Notes under the pieces: generated by a model
What the model saw: the letters and a program-made list of their open reading frames with translations, nothing else
Databases searched by the model: none
Told to the model about the DNA's origin: nothing
Shown here: positions 8,721 through 18,120 of the stretch, one piece after another
Layout of the letters: each line of letters opens with the position of its first letter
Position numbering within the stretch: position 1 is the stretch's first letter
Translations under genes and position numbers: made by a program
Assembly (NCBI GenBank): GCA_947624285.1
Contig: CANQJS010000007.1
Coordinates: 1-64,000, forward strand
Reading direction: 5' to 3'
Source: an uncultured Clostridia bacterium
GTDB lineage: Bacteria; Bacillota; Clostridia; Oscillospirales; Acutalibacteraceae
Length of the DNA: 64,000 nucleotides

Positions 8721-9592
8721 ATCTTCACTTCCTTTCTGAGCGCCATAAGCCTTTTAAGCTCCTTAACGCCCTCGGAAACGGTAAAAATATCGGTGCGGCA
8801 GTCAATTCCCTTTTGCTTCAGTTTAAGAAAAACCTCGGTTATCTGCGGCACATTTAGCCCCATTTGCTTGAGCTCTGCCCCGTGGGAATAAACCTCGTCA
8901 ACCGTGCCGAACATAGCGACTCTGCCGCCGTTCATAACCAGCACCTTTTCGCATACCTTGGCAACATCCTCCATTGAATGAGAAACAAGAATGACGGTGC
9001 CGCCCATCGTTTTTCGGTAATTGCGAATAAGCTCGAGTATCGTTTCCCTGCCCCTTGGGTCAAGCCCCGCGCACGGCTCGTCAAGTATCAGCACCTCGGG
9101 TCTCATCGCTATTACGGAAGCTATCGCAACGCGCCGCTTTTGCCCGCCCGAAAGGTCAAAGGGGGATTTGTTTTCATAGGAGCGGCTTATGCCTACAAAA
9201 TCCATACTGCCGTAGACACGCTCCCGTATTTCCTCCTCGGAAAGTCCCATCTGCTTTGGTCCGAAGGCGATTTCTTTGAATACATTTTCCTCAAATATCT
9301 GATATTCGGGATATTGAAAACACAGACCGACGGCAAAGCGCACCTGCCTTATCTGCTTTCTGTTTTCCTTAGACCAGATGTTTTTACCGTCAAGAAAAAC
9401 CGCCCCGCTGCAGGGCTCAAGCAGACCGTTGCAATGCTGAATAAGCGTGGATTTTCCGCTGCCCGTGTGACCGATAATGCCTATCATATCGCCGTTTTCA
9501 ACAGATAAATTCACATCTTCAACGGCAGCGGTCTCAAACGGAGTGCCGACGCTGTAAAGGTATTTTATATTTTCGCAAACCAAAACAGCCAC
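8717..9592 (-). CDS. ecfA2: ECF transporter ATPase EcfA2
   Basis: The 291-residue ABC ATPase has Walker A GHTGSGKST near residue 40, a Q-loop, signature LSGGQKRRVAIA near 148, Walker B VLILDEPCAGLD and switch His in LVSHSMEDV. The start is GTG at 9592, two bases past the ecfA1 stop. It forms a heterodimer with EcfA1 that powers the shared ECF module. Confidence 0.95.
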   Translation of the reverse strand: MAVLVCENIKYLYSVGTPFETAAVEDVNLSVENGDMIGIIGHTGSGKSTLIQHCNGLLEPCSGAVFLDGKNIWSKENRKQIRQVRFAVGLCFQYPEYQIFEENVFKEIAFGPKQMGLSEEEIRERVYGSMDFVGISRSYENKSPFDLSGGQKRRVAIASVIAMRPEVLILDEPCAGLDPRGRETILELIRNYRKTMGGTVILVSHSMEDVAKVCEKVLVMNGGRVAMFGTVDEVYSHGAELKQMGLNVPQITEVFLKLKQKGIDCRTDIFTVSEGVKELKRLMALRKEVKI

Positions 9593-9594
9593 GC

Positions 9595-10440
9595 TCAGCC
9601 CTCCAACACATTTTTTATATATTCGGCGCAGTCGTCGGCATTTAAAACGGTTTTTCCGTTTTCAAGCCCAGCGCAATGGATGAGCTCCGTGGGCTGAGGA
9701 ACATCGAGCCCGAGAGCTTTTACCTTTTCAACATGGGAAAAGACATTTTCGGGACTGCCGTCAAGCACGATCTCGCCCTCGTTTATAACGACTACCCTGT
9801 CCGCCTGCACAGCCTCGTCCATATAATGAGTGATAAGGACTATTGTAATTCCGTCCTCATTATTCAGCTTTTTTATTGTTTCAAGCACTTCTCTGCGGCC
9901 GTTTGGGTCAAGCATCGCCGTGGGCTCGTCAAGCACGATACATTTCGGTTTCATCGCAATTATTCCGGCAACGGCTACCCGCTGCTTCTGACCGCCCGAA
10001 AGCTTATGCGGCGCTTTTTCCCGCAGCTCGTAAATGCCGACCGTTTTCATCGCCTCGTCAACTCGCCTGCGGCATTCCTCGGGCGCAATGCCTAAGTTTT
10101 CAACGCCGAACGCCACATCCTCCTCAACAACGGAGGCGACTATCTGATTGTCGGGATTTTGAAACACCATACCCACATTGCGGCGTATCTCGAAAATGTT
10201 TTCTTCGCTGTAGGTGTCAATCCCGCCTACTACCACTCTGCCGTTTTGCGGAACAAGTATTCCGTTTATCAACTTCGCAACAGTGGATTTGCCGGAGCCG
10301 TTGTGACCCAGCACGCATACGAAGCTGCCCTCTTCTATTGATAAATTAAAATTTTTAAGTACATCTACTCTTTCGTTTTCCCTTGATTCCTCATCGGGAA
10401 TATAGGAAAAATCGACGCTTTCAAATCTTATAAGCTCCAT
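9595..10440 (-). CDS. ecfA1: ECF transporter ATPase EcfA1
   Basis: The 281-residue ABC ATPase has Walker A GHNGSGKST near residue 45, signature LSGGQKQRVAVA near 145, Walker B CIVLDEPTAMLD and switch His in LITHYMDEA. It begins directly after the methyltransferase stop codon. The family role is energising group II ECF transporters. Confidence 0.95.
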   Translation of the reverse strand: MELIRFESVDFSYIPDEESRENERVDVLKNFNLSIEEGSFVCVLGHNGSGKSTVAKLINGILVPQNGRVVVGGIDTYSEENIFEIRRNVGMVFQNPDNQIVASVVEEDVAFGVENLGIAPEECRRRVDEAMKTVGIYELREKAPHKLSGGQKQRVAVAGIIAMKPKCIVLDEPTAMLDPNGRREVLETIKKLNNEDGITIVLITHYMDEAVQADRVVVINEGEIVLDGSPENVFSHVEKVKALGLDVPQPTELIHCAGLENGKTVLNADDCAEYIKNVLEG

Positions 10441-11307
10441 TTACTTTAACCAGACGGCGCATGCTCCGCAGGGAAGCACCCCGCCTGTTGACGAAACCGG
10501 CAGACCGATCTCATCCGCGCTTACGCCGCCGCCTTTTTCTTTTACTGTTATGTCTTCAAGAATATATTTCATAACGGAAGCGGAAAGCCCCGTTGTGTAT
10601 GAATTTAAAAGCACCATCAGTGCGTCATCCGATATGAGCTCGTTGATAAGCTTCACAAAATCATAGAGCGAATCCTCAAGTCGCCATACCTCGCCCTTAG
10701 GTCCTCTGCCGTATGAGGGCGGGTCAAGGATTATTATATCGTATTTATTGCCGCGCCTTATCTCTCGCTGAACGAATTTAACACAGTCGTCGACTATCCA
10801 GCGGCAAGGCTTATCCGTAAGACCGGACGCGGCGATATTTTCCTTTGCCCAAAGAGTCATTCCCTTTGAGGCGTCAACATGGACGACCGACGCGCCCTGC
10901 GCAAGGCACGCGGCGGTAGCGCCGCCTGTGTACGCGAACAAATTGAGGACCTTTACGCCCTTTCTGCCGCTGTTTTTAATTACCTCGCGTGTCATATCCC
11001 AATTCACTGCCTGCTCGGGGAAAAGCCCGGTATGCTTAAAGCCCATCGTTTTAACATTATACGAAAGGTCTTTATAACGCACTTGCCAAGCGGCGGGAAG
11101 ATTTTTATATATTTCCCACCGTCCGCCGCCTGTTTTTGAGCGGATATAGCGGGCGTCCGCTTTGCTCCAGAGCCTGCTTGATCTTTCGCTTTTCCATATG
11201 ACCTGCGGGTCGGGGCGTATAAGTATATGATCGCCCCAACGCTCAAGCTTTTCGCCGTCGGAGCAGTCTATAAGCTCATAATCCTTCCAATCCCGTGTAA
11301 ATCTCAT
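10441..11307 (-). CDS. RlmI/RlmK-like class I SAM-dependent methyltransferase
   Basis: The 288-residue protein has a SAM-binding NLFAYTGGATAACLA motif near residue 120, a VHVDASKGM strand and a catalytic-type DPPSYGRG motif near 196. It resembles the C-terminal domain of 23S rRNA methyltransferases of the RlmI/RlmK group but lacks the PUA domain. The substrate is probably RNA, but this is inferred. The ATG at 11307 shares a base with the glmM stop (TGATG), so I prefer it to the upstream TTG. Confidence 0.8.
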   Translation of the reverse strand: MRFTRDWKDYELIDCSDGEKLERWGDHILIRPDPQVIWKSERSSRLWSKADARYIRSKTGGGRWEIYKNLPAAWQVRYKDLSYNVKTMGFKHTGLFPEQAVNWDMTREVIKNSGRKGVKVLNLFAYTGGATAACLAQGASVVHVDASKGMTLWAKENIAASGLTDKPCRWIVDDCVKFVQREIRRGNKYDIIILDPPSYGRGPKGEVWRLEDSLYDFVKLINELISDDALMVLLNSYTTGLSASVMKYILEDITVKEKGGGVSADEIGLPVSSTGGVLPCGACAVWLK

Positions 11308-12656
11308 CAACTAAGTCTTTCCCGCACCACATCGGCGATTTCGTTGCCGAGTCGCGTTATTTTTTCTGTGTCGCGCCCCTCAAGCATTATGCGCACAAGG
11401 GGCTCTGTGCCGGAAACGCGCACAAGCACGCGCCCATCGTTTTCAAGCTCCATTTCCGCCTCCTGAACGGCGGAGATGATATATTCATCGTTATTGTATT
11501 TTTGCTTGCCTTCGGCGGTTACCTCCACATTTATGAGCACCTGCGGATAAACCGTCATCATTTTCGCAAGCTCGCCGAGCGTCTTTTCGCTTTTGACCAC
11601 CGTCTCGATAAGCTTTACTCCCGAAAGCTCACCGTCGCCCGTGTTAGCATCGTCAAGGAATATTATATGACCGCTCTGCTCGCCGCCGATATTGTAGCCC
11701 TTTTTGAGCATACGCTCAAGCACATACCTGTCGCCGACGGCGGTTTTGGAGCAGTTTATGCCGTTTTCCGAGCAAAACCTGAAAAGCCCCATATTGCTCA
11801 TTACCGTAACGACAAGAGTGTTATTTTTAAGAGTTCCCTCGCGCTTCATCCGCGAGGCGCATATCGCCATTATCCTGTCGCCGTCCACAAGCTCTCCGTT
11901 TTCGTCAACGGCAAGCATTCGGTCGGCGTCGCCGTCAAAAGCTATGCCCAGATCAAGCCTGTTTGCCTTAACGAATTCCATAAGCTCCTGCGGATGCGTT
12001 GAGCCGCAATTATCATTTATGTTGAAGCCGTCGGGCGTGTCCGAAAGCATATGGCATTTCGCGCCGAGGCGTGTGAATATCTCCTTCGCGCACACGCTTG
12101 CGCTTCCGTTTGCCGTGTCTATCGCTATGCTCAAGCCGTCAAACCTAACCTTCGCGCAGGAAACGATATGCTCGATGTAATCCTCAACGGCGGTTTTGCA
12201 GAATGTTCTTGTTCCGACATCGCCGACGGTCTTCTCCGGCTCCTTTGAGCCGTTCTCAAGGATCATCCTTTCGATTTCATCCTCTGTTTCATCGGGTAGC
12301 TTATAGCCGTTGCCCTGAAATATTTTAATTCCGTTATATTCCCAAGGATTGTGGGAAGCCGAGATCATAACGCCGGCGTCACACCCGTATTTTTCAGCGA
12401 GATAAGCTACGGCGGGAGTGGGTATCACGCCAACCGACAGCACATTTACGCCAACCGAGCAAAAGCCCGCAGTGAGCGCCGCCTCCAGCATATCGCCCGA
12501 TGCTCTCGTGTCCTTTCCTATCATAACGGTAGGTTTCGTGTTTCTGTTCTTTATCAGTATCTCCGCGGCAGCCTTGCCTATCTGCATGGCGAGCTCGTTT
12601 GTCAGCTCCTTATTTGCAATTCCTCTTACACCGTCTGTTCCGAATAATCTGCCCAA
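11307..12656 (-). CDS. glmM: Phosphoglucosamine mutase
   Basis: The 449-residue enzyme converts glucosamine-6-phosphate to glucosamine-1-phosphate for UDP-GlcNAc and peptidoglycan synthesis. It has the phosphoserine motif MISASHNPWEYNGIK near residue 98, a metal-binding DGDADRML motif near 240, a GEQSGHIIF motif near 325 and a C-terminal RVSGTEPLVRIMLEG phosphate loop. The TTG at 12656 gives the canonical start MGRLFGTDGVRG and correct spacing from an AAGGG site. The TTG two codons upstream is too close to that site. Confidence 0.96.
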   Translation of the reverse strand: MGRLFGTDGVRGIANKELTNELAMQIGKAAAEILIKNRNTKPTVMIGKDTRASGDMLEAALTAGFCSVGVNVLSVGVIPTPAVAYLAEKYGCDAGVMISASHNPWEYNGIKIFQGNGYKLPDETEDEIERMILENGSKEPEKTVGDVGTRTFCKTAVEDYIEHIVSCAKVRFDGLSIAIDTANGSASVCAKEIFTRLGAKCHMLSDTPDGFNINDNCGSTHPQELMEFVKANRLDLGIAFDGDADRMLAVDENGELVDGDRIMAICASRMKREGTLKNNTLVVTVMSNMGLFRFCSENGINCSKTAVGDRYVLERMLKKGYNIGGEQSGHIIFLDDANTGDGELSGVKLIETVVKSEKTLGELAKMMTVYPQVLINVEVTAEGKQKYNNDEYIISAVQEAEMELENDGRVLVRVSGTEPLVRIMLEGRDTEKITRLGNEIADVVRERLS

Positions 12657-12679
12657 AAACAAAACCCTTTCAAAAAGTA

Positions 12680-13708
12680 TTACAACAAGGTCTGCTGACC
12701 GTCCTGCTCGATTCCGAGATGCCTATAACCCAACGGGGTCACGCATCTTCCTCTCGGCGTGCGGCTCAGAAACCCTATTTGCATAAGATACGGCTCGTAA
12801 ACATCCTCAATGGTAACGGCTTCTTCGCCTATGGCGGCGGCTATCGTCTCAAGCCCGACCGGACCGCCGTTATAATTCTTTATCATCGTAGTAAGCAGTC
12901 TGCGGTCTATGGAATCAAGCCCCAGCTCGTCTATTTCCATTCTCTCAAGAGCATCGGAAGCCGCCTCGCTTGTGATAACGCCGTTATATTTGACTTCGGC
13001 AAAATCGCGGCTTCTTTTCAAAAGCCTGTTTGCTATACGGGGAGTACCCCTTGAGCGCGAGGCTATTTGAAGAGCGCCTTTTTCATCGATGTCTATTCCA
13101 AGTATTCCCGCACTGCGGCGCACTATCGATGAAAGCTCGCTGTCGTTATACAGCTCAAGCCTGAGTATCACTCCGAATCTGTCCCTCAACGGGGCGGATA
13201 TCTGCCCCGCGCGCGTGGTTGCGCCAACAAGCGTGAACTTCGGCAGATCGAGCCTTATCGACCGAGCAGAAGGACCCTTGCCTATGATTATATCGAGAGC
13301 CTGATCCTCCATTGCGGGGTAAAGCACTTCCTCAACGCTTCTGTTCATTCGGTGGATCTCGTCGATAAACAGCACATCGCCCTCTTGAAGGTTTGTAAGT
13401 ATCGCCGCGAGATCGCCCTGCTTTTCGATCGCCGGACCGCTTGTTATTCTGATATTTACGCCCATTTCATTTGCGATTATCCCCGCAAGCGTAGTTTTTC
13501 CGAGTCCGGGAGGTCCGTAGAGCAGCACATGGTCGAGCGCTTCTCCCCTTGCTCTTGCCGCCTTTATATATACCGAAAGATTTTCCTTAACTTTTTCCTG
13601 CCCGATATAATCCGCCAAAATCTTTGGGCGCAGGCTGTTTTCCAGCTCATTTTCGGACTGCTCAAATTCCGCCGAAACTATGCGGTTTTCATAATCCATT
13701 TCACTCAT
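12680..13708 (-). CDS. ruvB: Holliday junction branch-migration helicase RuvB
   Basis: The 342-residue AAA+ motor has Walker [10 protein letters not shown] near residue 67, Walker [11 protein letters not shown] near 112, sensor 1 GATTRAG, an arginine-finger region and a C-terminal winged helix ending in [17 protein letters not shown]. It works with RuvA to move Holliday junctions. It lies 12 bases after ruvA, in the order ruvC-ruvA-ruvB. Confidence 0.98.
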   Translation of the reverse strand: MSEMDYENRIVSAEFEQSENELENSLRPKILADYIGQEKVKENLSVYIKAARARGEALDHVLLYGPPGLGKTTLAGIIANEMGVNIRITSGPAIEKQGDLAAILTNLQEGDVLFIDEIHRMNRSVEEVLYPAMEDQALDIIIGKGPSARSIRLDLPKFTLVGATTRAGQISAPLRDRFGVILRLELYNDSELSSIVRRSAGILGIDIDEKGALQIASRSRGTPRIANRLLKRSRDFAEVKYNGVITSEAASDALERMEIDELGLDSIDRRLLTTMIKNYNGGPVGLETIAAAIGEEAVTIEDVYEPYLMQIGFLSRTPRGRCVTPLGYRHLGIEQDGQQTLL

Positions 13709-13720
13709 GGCGTTCTCCTA

Positions 13721-14326
13721 TCAAAGATTGCGTGAAAGCTGCTTCAGACCGAGCCTTATCATTTCGTCTACGGTAAGCGATTTATCCATTTGACCTACGA
13801 CGACGGCGGCGTCGCTTTGGCTGTAGCCGAGCGCCACAAGAGCCTCTACCGCCTCCGCCGAAGCGCCTGCCTCGCCCGCCGAAATAGCCGACGCGGCGGC
13901 GGCCGAGATCTCGCCCGTTGATGCGCTTACCATTTTATCCTTTAATTCAAGCACAATACGCTCGGCTGTTTTCTTGCCAACGCCGTTGGCTCTTGTTATC
14001 GCCTTGGCGTCGCCCGCGGCGATAGCAACGGCAAGTCTGTCCGGCGAAAGCTCGGACAAAACGGCGATAGCGGCTTTAGGCCCAACGCCCGATACCGTTA
14101 TCAGCAGTTTAAAATAATCAAGCTCCGTTTGGGTGGAAAATCCGAATAAATCAAGCGCGTCCTCCCTTACGGAAAGATGTGTGAAAAGATTGACCTCATC
14201 GCCGAGCTTTCCTACATTGCCCGCCGTATTGAGAGAGGTAAAGCATTTGAAGCCCACTCCCCCGCATTCAATAACAACAAACTGCGGGTCGATATAAGTT
14301 AATTTTCCCCTTATGTTATAAATCAT
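13721..14326 (-). CDS. ruvA: Holliday junction-binding protein RuvA
   Basis: The 201-residue protein opens with MIYNIRGKL and has a VSGVGPKAAIAVL helix-hairpin-helix near 75 and a second NGVGKKTAERIVLELK hairpin near 112. A C-terminal UBA-like domain that contacts RuvB (ALVALGYSQSDA) follows. The Ala/Ser-rich linker near 140-155 is normal for the family. Confidence 0.97.
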   Translation of the reverse strand: MIYNIRGKLTYIDPQFVVIECGGVGFKCFTSLNTAGNVGKLGDEVNLFTHLSVREDALDLFGFSTQTELDYFKLLITVSGVGPKAAIAVLSELSPDRLAVAIAAGDAKAITRANGVGKKTAERIVLELKDKMVSASTGEISAAAASAISAGEAGASAEAVEALVALGYSQSDAAVVVGQMDKSLTVDEMIRLGLKQLSRNL

Positions 14327-14332
14327 ATGCGC

Positions 14333-14836
14333 TTACCTCTGATTGAATTTGATACTGCCCAAAAGACTTCCGCTGGCGTGGCCGTGGCATATCGCCATTG
14401 CGAGAGCGTCCGCCGTGTCATCGGGTTTAGGTATTTTATCAAGATTAAGAATTATTCTTGTCATCTCCTGAACCTGCTTTTTCACCGCTTTGCCATAGCC
14501 TGTTACCGACTGCTTTACCTGAAGCGGCGTATATTCCGCTATATCAACGCTGTGCTCCTGCGCCGCAAGGGTTATAACTCCCCTCGCCTGCGCCACATCA
14601 ATAACCGTTTTGGCGTTATTGTTATAAAACAGCTTTTCCATACTCATAGCGTCGGGTTTATATTTATTGAAAAGAATATTCATCTCGGCATATATGATTT
14701 GCAGCCTTAACGGAAACGGAGTGTGCGCCTGCGTTGTTATCGCGCCGTAGTCGACAACTCTGAATTTATTTGCCTTGTATTCAAGAACTCCCCATCCGAC
14801 TATGGCGAAGCCCGGGTCGATACCGAGAATTATCAT
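14333..14836 (-). CDS. ruvC: Holliday junction resolvase RuvC
   Basis: The 167-residue endonuclease has the acidic active-site residues in place: Asp7 in GIDPG, a Glu in SMEKLFYNNN near 67 and the DDTADALA pair near 140. It is the first gene of the long leftward operon and has its own consensus promoter and a GGAG site. Confidence 0.97.
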   Translation of the reverse strand: MIILGIDPGFAIVGWGVLEYKANKFRVVDYGAITTQAHTPFPLRLQIIYAEMNILFNKYKPDAMSMEKLFYNNNAKTVIDVAQARGVITLAAQEHSVDIAEYTPLQVKQSVTGYGKAVKKQVQEMTRIILNLDKIPKPDDTADALAMAICHGHASGSLLGSIKFNQR

Positions 14837-14868
14837 AAAACCATACTACTCCATTTTAATTTGCATAA

Positions 14869-14897
14869 ATTATAGCATAATGCAACCTTATAATCAA
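14869..14897 (-). promoter_or_regulatory. Promoter of the ruvC operon
   Basis: On the minus strand TTGATT (14897-14892), a 17-base spacer and TATAAT (14874-14869) lie about 35 bases before the ruvC ATG. No other strong promoter was seen before clpE, which supports a single 12.5-kb transcript. Confidence 0.75.
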
Positions 14898-14982
14898 TAA
14901 AAATATATAAATATTTAATAAAAGGTTTTCACGGCGGATGATTTATTTCAAAAAAGGAAGAAGAGCGCTGTGTCCTTTTATA

Positions 14983-15012
14983 TTGACCTCAATCTGTGTT
15001 TGGGTATATAAT
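14983..15012 (+). promoter_or_regulatory. Promoter of the cation diffusion facilitator gene
   Basis: TTGACC (14983-14988), an 18-base spacer and TATAAT (15007-15012) lie about 60 bases before the TTG start. Confidence 0.7.
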
Positions 15013-15073
15013 ATCTTGAGCACAAACAAGACCGAAGTTAACGAAAACATTTCAACTCAACGGCGGTGATATT

Positions 15074-16237
15074 TTGACTGACCTACTTATAAAATTATTC
15101 ATAAAGAAAAACGCATCCCCGCTTAAAACACGCGAAAAATACGGTGTGCTTTCGGGATTTACGGGCATCGTGTGCAATCTGCTGCTGTGTATTTTGAAAT
15201 TTGTTGCGGGCACGCTCACCAATTCCGTTTCCGTCTCGGCGGACGCGGTGAACAACCTCACCGACGCGGGAACAAATTTCGTTACCGTGATGGGCGCTAA
15301 AATCGCGGGCAAGCCCGTTGACAAAGACCACCCGTTCGGCCACGGCAGAATGGAATATGTTGCCGCGCTGATAGTTTCGGTTTTCATTTTTCTTATGGGC
15401 TTTGAGCTTGGAAAAAGCAGTATTATGAAAATAATCAGCCCCGAGACGGTAAAATTCAGCGCCGTCTCACTTGCGATACTGCTGTGCTCCGTTGCCGTAA
15501 AGCTTTGGATGGCTTATTTTAACGGAAAGCTCTATAAACTTTCCGATAATCTTTCGCTGAAGGCGGTTAGGCAGGACAGCATCGGCGACTGTGTTTCCAC
15601 CCTTGCGGCGGCGGCAGCGATGCTGATTTCGGCTTTCACCCCGTTTCGCCTTGCGGACGGAATAATCGGAACTGCCGTTGCGCTGCTTGTTTTGAAAGCG
15701 GGAGCAGACTTGCTGAAAGAGGTGTCCAGCCGTCTGCTCGGAAAAGCTCCCTCGCCGGAGCTCGTGGAGAAAATCAAAAAAATAATACTTGAAGAAAAAA
15801 ACATTTTGAATGTGCACGACCTTATCGTTCACGAATACGGCCCGCAAAAAATAATCGCCTCCGCGCACGCTGAAGTGCCGAACGATCTTGATCTGATGAC
15901 TGCCCACGGCGCTATAGACAGAGTGGAACAGCAAATTTCCAAAGAACTCGGCGTTATGATCTCGATACACCCCGACCCCGTTGCCGTGAACGACAAAATA
16001 ACGGATAAATACAGAAAGCTTACCGAAGAAATAATCAAAAATTATGACTCGTCTTTCAGCTTTCACGATTTCAAAGCAATAAAAAGAGACGAAAAAACAA
16101 ATCTTGTTTTCGAGCTTGTAATTCCGCACGGATACGGTAAAGAAAACAGCGAAATTATCAAGGAGCTCCGTAAAGAATTCGGAAAAAGGGACGAAAGCCT
16201 GAATCCGATAATAACCGCCGAGCACGATTTTGTTTAA
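15074..16237 (+). CDS. Cation diffusion facilitator family transporter
   Basis: The 387-residue protein exports divalent metal ions by proton antiport. It has an N-terminal six-helix region with an SADAVNNLTDAGT metal-site segment near 55 and a DKDHPFGHGRMEYVAAL motif near 85. A cytoplasmic domain with the HDLIVHEYG pattern follows, then an extra C-terminal extension of about 80 residues. The start is TTG, chosen for the GGTGAT site three bases before it; no earlier ATG exists. The ion (Zn, Fe or Mn) cannot be told from sequence alone. Confidence 0.9.
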   Translation: MTDLLIKLFIKKNASPLKTREKYGVLSGFTGIVCNLLLCILKFVAGTLTNSVSVSADAVNNLTDAGTNFVTVMGAKIAGKPVDKDHPFGHGRMEYVAALIVSVFIFLMGFELGKSSIMKIISPETVKFSAVSLAILLCSVAVKLWMAYFNGKLYKLSDNLSLKAVRQDSIGDCVSTLAAAAAMLISAFTPFRLADGIIGTAVALLVLKAGADLLKEVSSRLLGKAPSPELVEKIKKIILEEKNILNVHDLIVHEYGPQKIIASAHAEVPNDLDLMTAHGAIDRVEQQISKELGVMISIHPDPVAVNDKITDKYRKLTEEIIKNYDSSFSFHDFKAIKRDEKTNLVFELVIPHGYGKENSEIIKELRKEFGKRDESLNPIITAEHDFV

Positions 16238-16247
16238 AGGAGAAATT

Positions 16248-17993
16248 ATGAAAATTTACAGGCAGGAGCACCCTAATCCTCAATTTGAAAGGAAAAATTG
16301 GCAAAGTCTTAACGGCGAGTGGGATTTCGGATTTCAAAAAGAAAGCAGAGGATTCAGATTTTCAAAAGACGGGAAAACCGCTTTTGAAATCAGAGAAAAG
16401 AACGATTTTCCGTTGAAAATAAATGTGCCGTTTTGCATTGAAAGCGAGCTTTCGGGCGTTGGCTTCACCGATTTTGTAAACGCCGTTTGGTATCGCAAAA
16501 AGGTTGAGATACACAGAGGCGAAAACCGAGTGTTTCTCAACATAGGCGCGGCGGATCATTTAACGACCGTGCTTGTAAACAACCGTTTAGCGGGCAGGCA
16601 CAAGGGCGGATATACGCCGATAAGCCTTGACATCACGGAGCTTGCCGAAGATGGCGAAAACGAAATATTCATACTCTGCGAGGACGATGTTAAAAACCGC
16701 TTTGTATGCCGCGGAAAGCAGAGCGAGCGCAGAAAAAGCCACGGCTGCGATTACACGCGCACAACGGGCATATGGCAGAGCGTATATCTTGAATATGTGC
16801 CTGAAAATTACATAAAATCAATAAAGATTTACCCCGATATAAACGACTGCTCGGTGACCTTGCGCGCCGATTTTCAAGGGACTGCCGAATTTTACTGCGA
16901 AGCGTTTTACAACGGTAAAAGCGTTGGAAAAGCAGGCGGAAAACAGGCTGTGGGAACGGCATTTTTCAAAATTCCGCTCAGTGAAAAGCACCTGTGGGAG
17001 GTTGGAAAAGGCAGGCTTTATGAGCTTCGCCTGCGTTTCGGAAACGATGAAGTAAAAAGCTATTTCGGGCTAAGGAATTTAAGGCTTGACGGCTATAAAT
17101 TCCTCATAAACGAAAAGAGCGTTTTCCAAAGGCTTGTGCTTGATCAGGGCTTTTACAAAAACGGAATTTACACCGCCCCCGACGAGGCGGATATGATAAA
17201 CGATATAAAACTTTCTCTTGACCTCGGCTTTAACGGCGCAAGACTGCACCAAAAGGTTTTCGAGCCCCGTTTTCTCTATAATTGCGACAGGCTGGGATAT
17301 ATAGTTTGGGGCGAATACCCAAATTGGGGGCTCGATTATTCATCGCCCGAAAGCGTTGCGGTTTTCCTTGAGGAATGGGCGCAGGCGGTCGAGAGGGATT
17401 TTAACCACCCCTCAATAGTCGGCTGGTGCCCGTTCAACGAAACATGGGATTACCGTTCACGGCGGCAGTATGACCCGCTTCTTTCAACGGTTTACGATTT
17501 CACGAAAGCAGTCGACCCCACCCGCCCATGTATCGACACAAGCGGAAATTTCCATGTTAAAACCGATATTTACGATGTTCACGACTACAATTACGAGGTG
17601 AAAGAGTTTAAGGAAAATTTCGATAAGCTCGTCACCGAAAATCAGCTTTACGAGCATGTTCTTAAAGATAATCCCGGCAGGCAGAAATACGGCGGACAGG
17701 CTGTTTTCGTAAGCGAATACGGCGGAATAAAATGGGAGGCGGACGCGGCAATAAAATCTTGGGGCTACGGCAAGGATGTAAAAACCCCCGATGAATTTGC
17801 CGAGCGGTACTGCGGGCTTACGCAGGCGCTTATCTCAAACAAAAAGATGTTCGGATTTTGCTACACCCAGCTTTATGATATTGAGCAGGAGCAAAACGGG
17901 CTTTACACCTATGAGCGCAAAAAGAAATTTTCCGATGATATTTACGAAAAGATAAAAGCCGTCAACTCTCAGGAGGCGGCAATAGAAAAATGA
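16248..17993 (+). CDS. Glycoside hydrolase family 2 enzyme
   Basis: The 581-residue protein has the GH2 order: a sugar-binding jelly roll with NWQSLNGEWDFGF near residue 10, a short Ig-like domain, then a TIM barrel. The acid/base Glu is E398 in GWCPFNETWD and the likely nucleophile is E490 in VSEYGG. GH2 enzymes are beta-galactosidases, beta-glucuronidases or beta-mannosidases, and this short form could be any of them. There is no signal peptide, so it acts in the cytoplasm on imported oligosaccharides. The ATG at 16248 follows AAAGGAG; an in-frame TTG at 16230 lies inside the preceding gene and is rejected. Confidence 0.88.
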   Translation: MKIYRQEHPNPQFERKNWQSLNGEWDFGFQKESRGFRFSKDGKTAFEIREKNDFPLKINVPFCIESELSGVGFTDFVNAVWYRKKVEIHRGENRVFLNIGAADHLTTVLVNNRLAGRHKGGYTPISLDITELAEDGENEIFILCEDDVKNRFVCRGKQSERRKSHGCDYTRTTGIWQSVYLEYVPENYIKSIKIYPDINDCSVTLRADFQGTAEFYCEAFYNGKSVGKAGGKQAVGTAFFKIPLSEKHLWEVGKGRLYELRLRFGNDEVKSYFGLRNLRLDGYKFLINEKSVFQRLVLDQGFYKNGIYTAPDEADMINDIKLSLDLGFNGARLHQKVFEPRFLYNCDRLGYIVWGEYPNWGLDYSSPESVAVFLEEWAQAVERDFNHPSIVGWCPFNETWDYRSRRQYDPLLSTVYDFTKAVDPTRPCIDTSGNFHVKTDIYDVHDYNYEVKEFKENFDKLVTENQLYEHVLKDNPGRQKYGGQAVFVSEYGGIKWEADAAIKSWGYGKDVKTPDEFAERYCGLTQALISNKKMFGFCYTQLYDIEQEQNGLYTYERKKKFSDDIYEKIKAVNSQEAAIEK

Positions 17994-18061
17994 GCGCGGC
18001 ATAAGCCATCGCCGACAAAACGGTATTTTTAAAACACAAATTTTTTGCGCGGTTATGCGTT

Positions 18062-18100
18062 AAAAGCCGCCGATATGCGTAAGCATTATCGGCGGCTTTT
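18062..18100. terminator. Bidirectional terminator
   Basis: A 14-bp stem (18062-18075 with 18087-18100) with A and T runs on the outside lies between the convergent GH2 and AAA ATPase genes and can serve both. Confidence 0.85.
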
Positions 18101-18120
18101 GCTTTTAAATTCTTTTATAG

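Noticed and set aside
15467..16225. Minus-strand frame of 252 codons opposite the cation diffusion facilitator
   Set aside because: It is antisense to a clear transporter and its protein has no family features.
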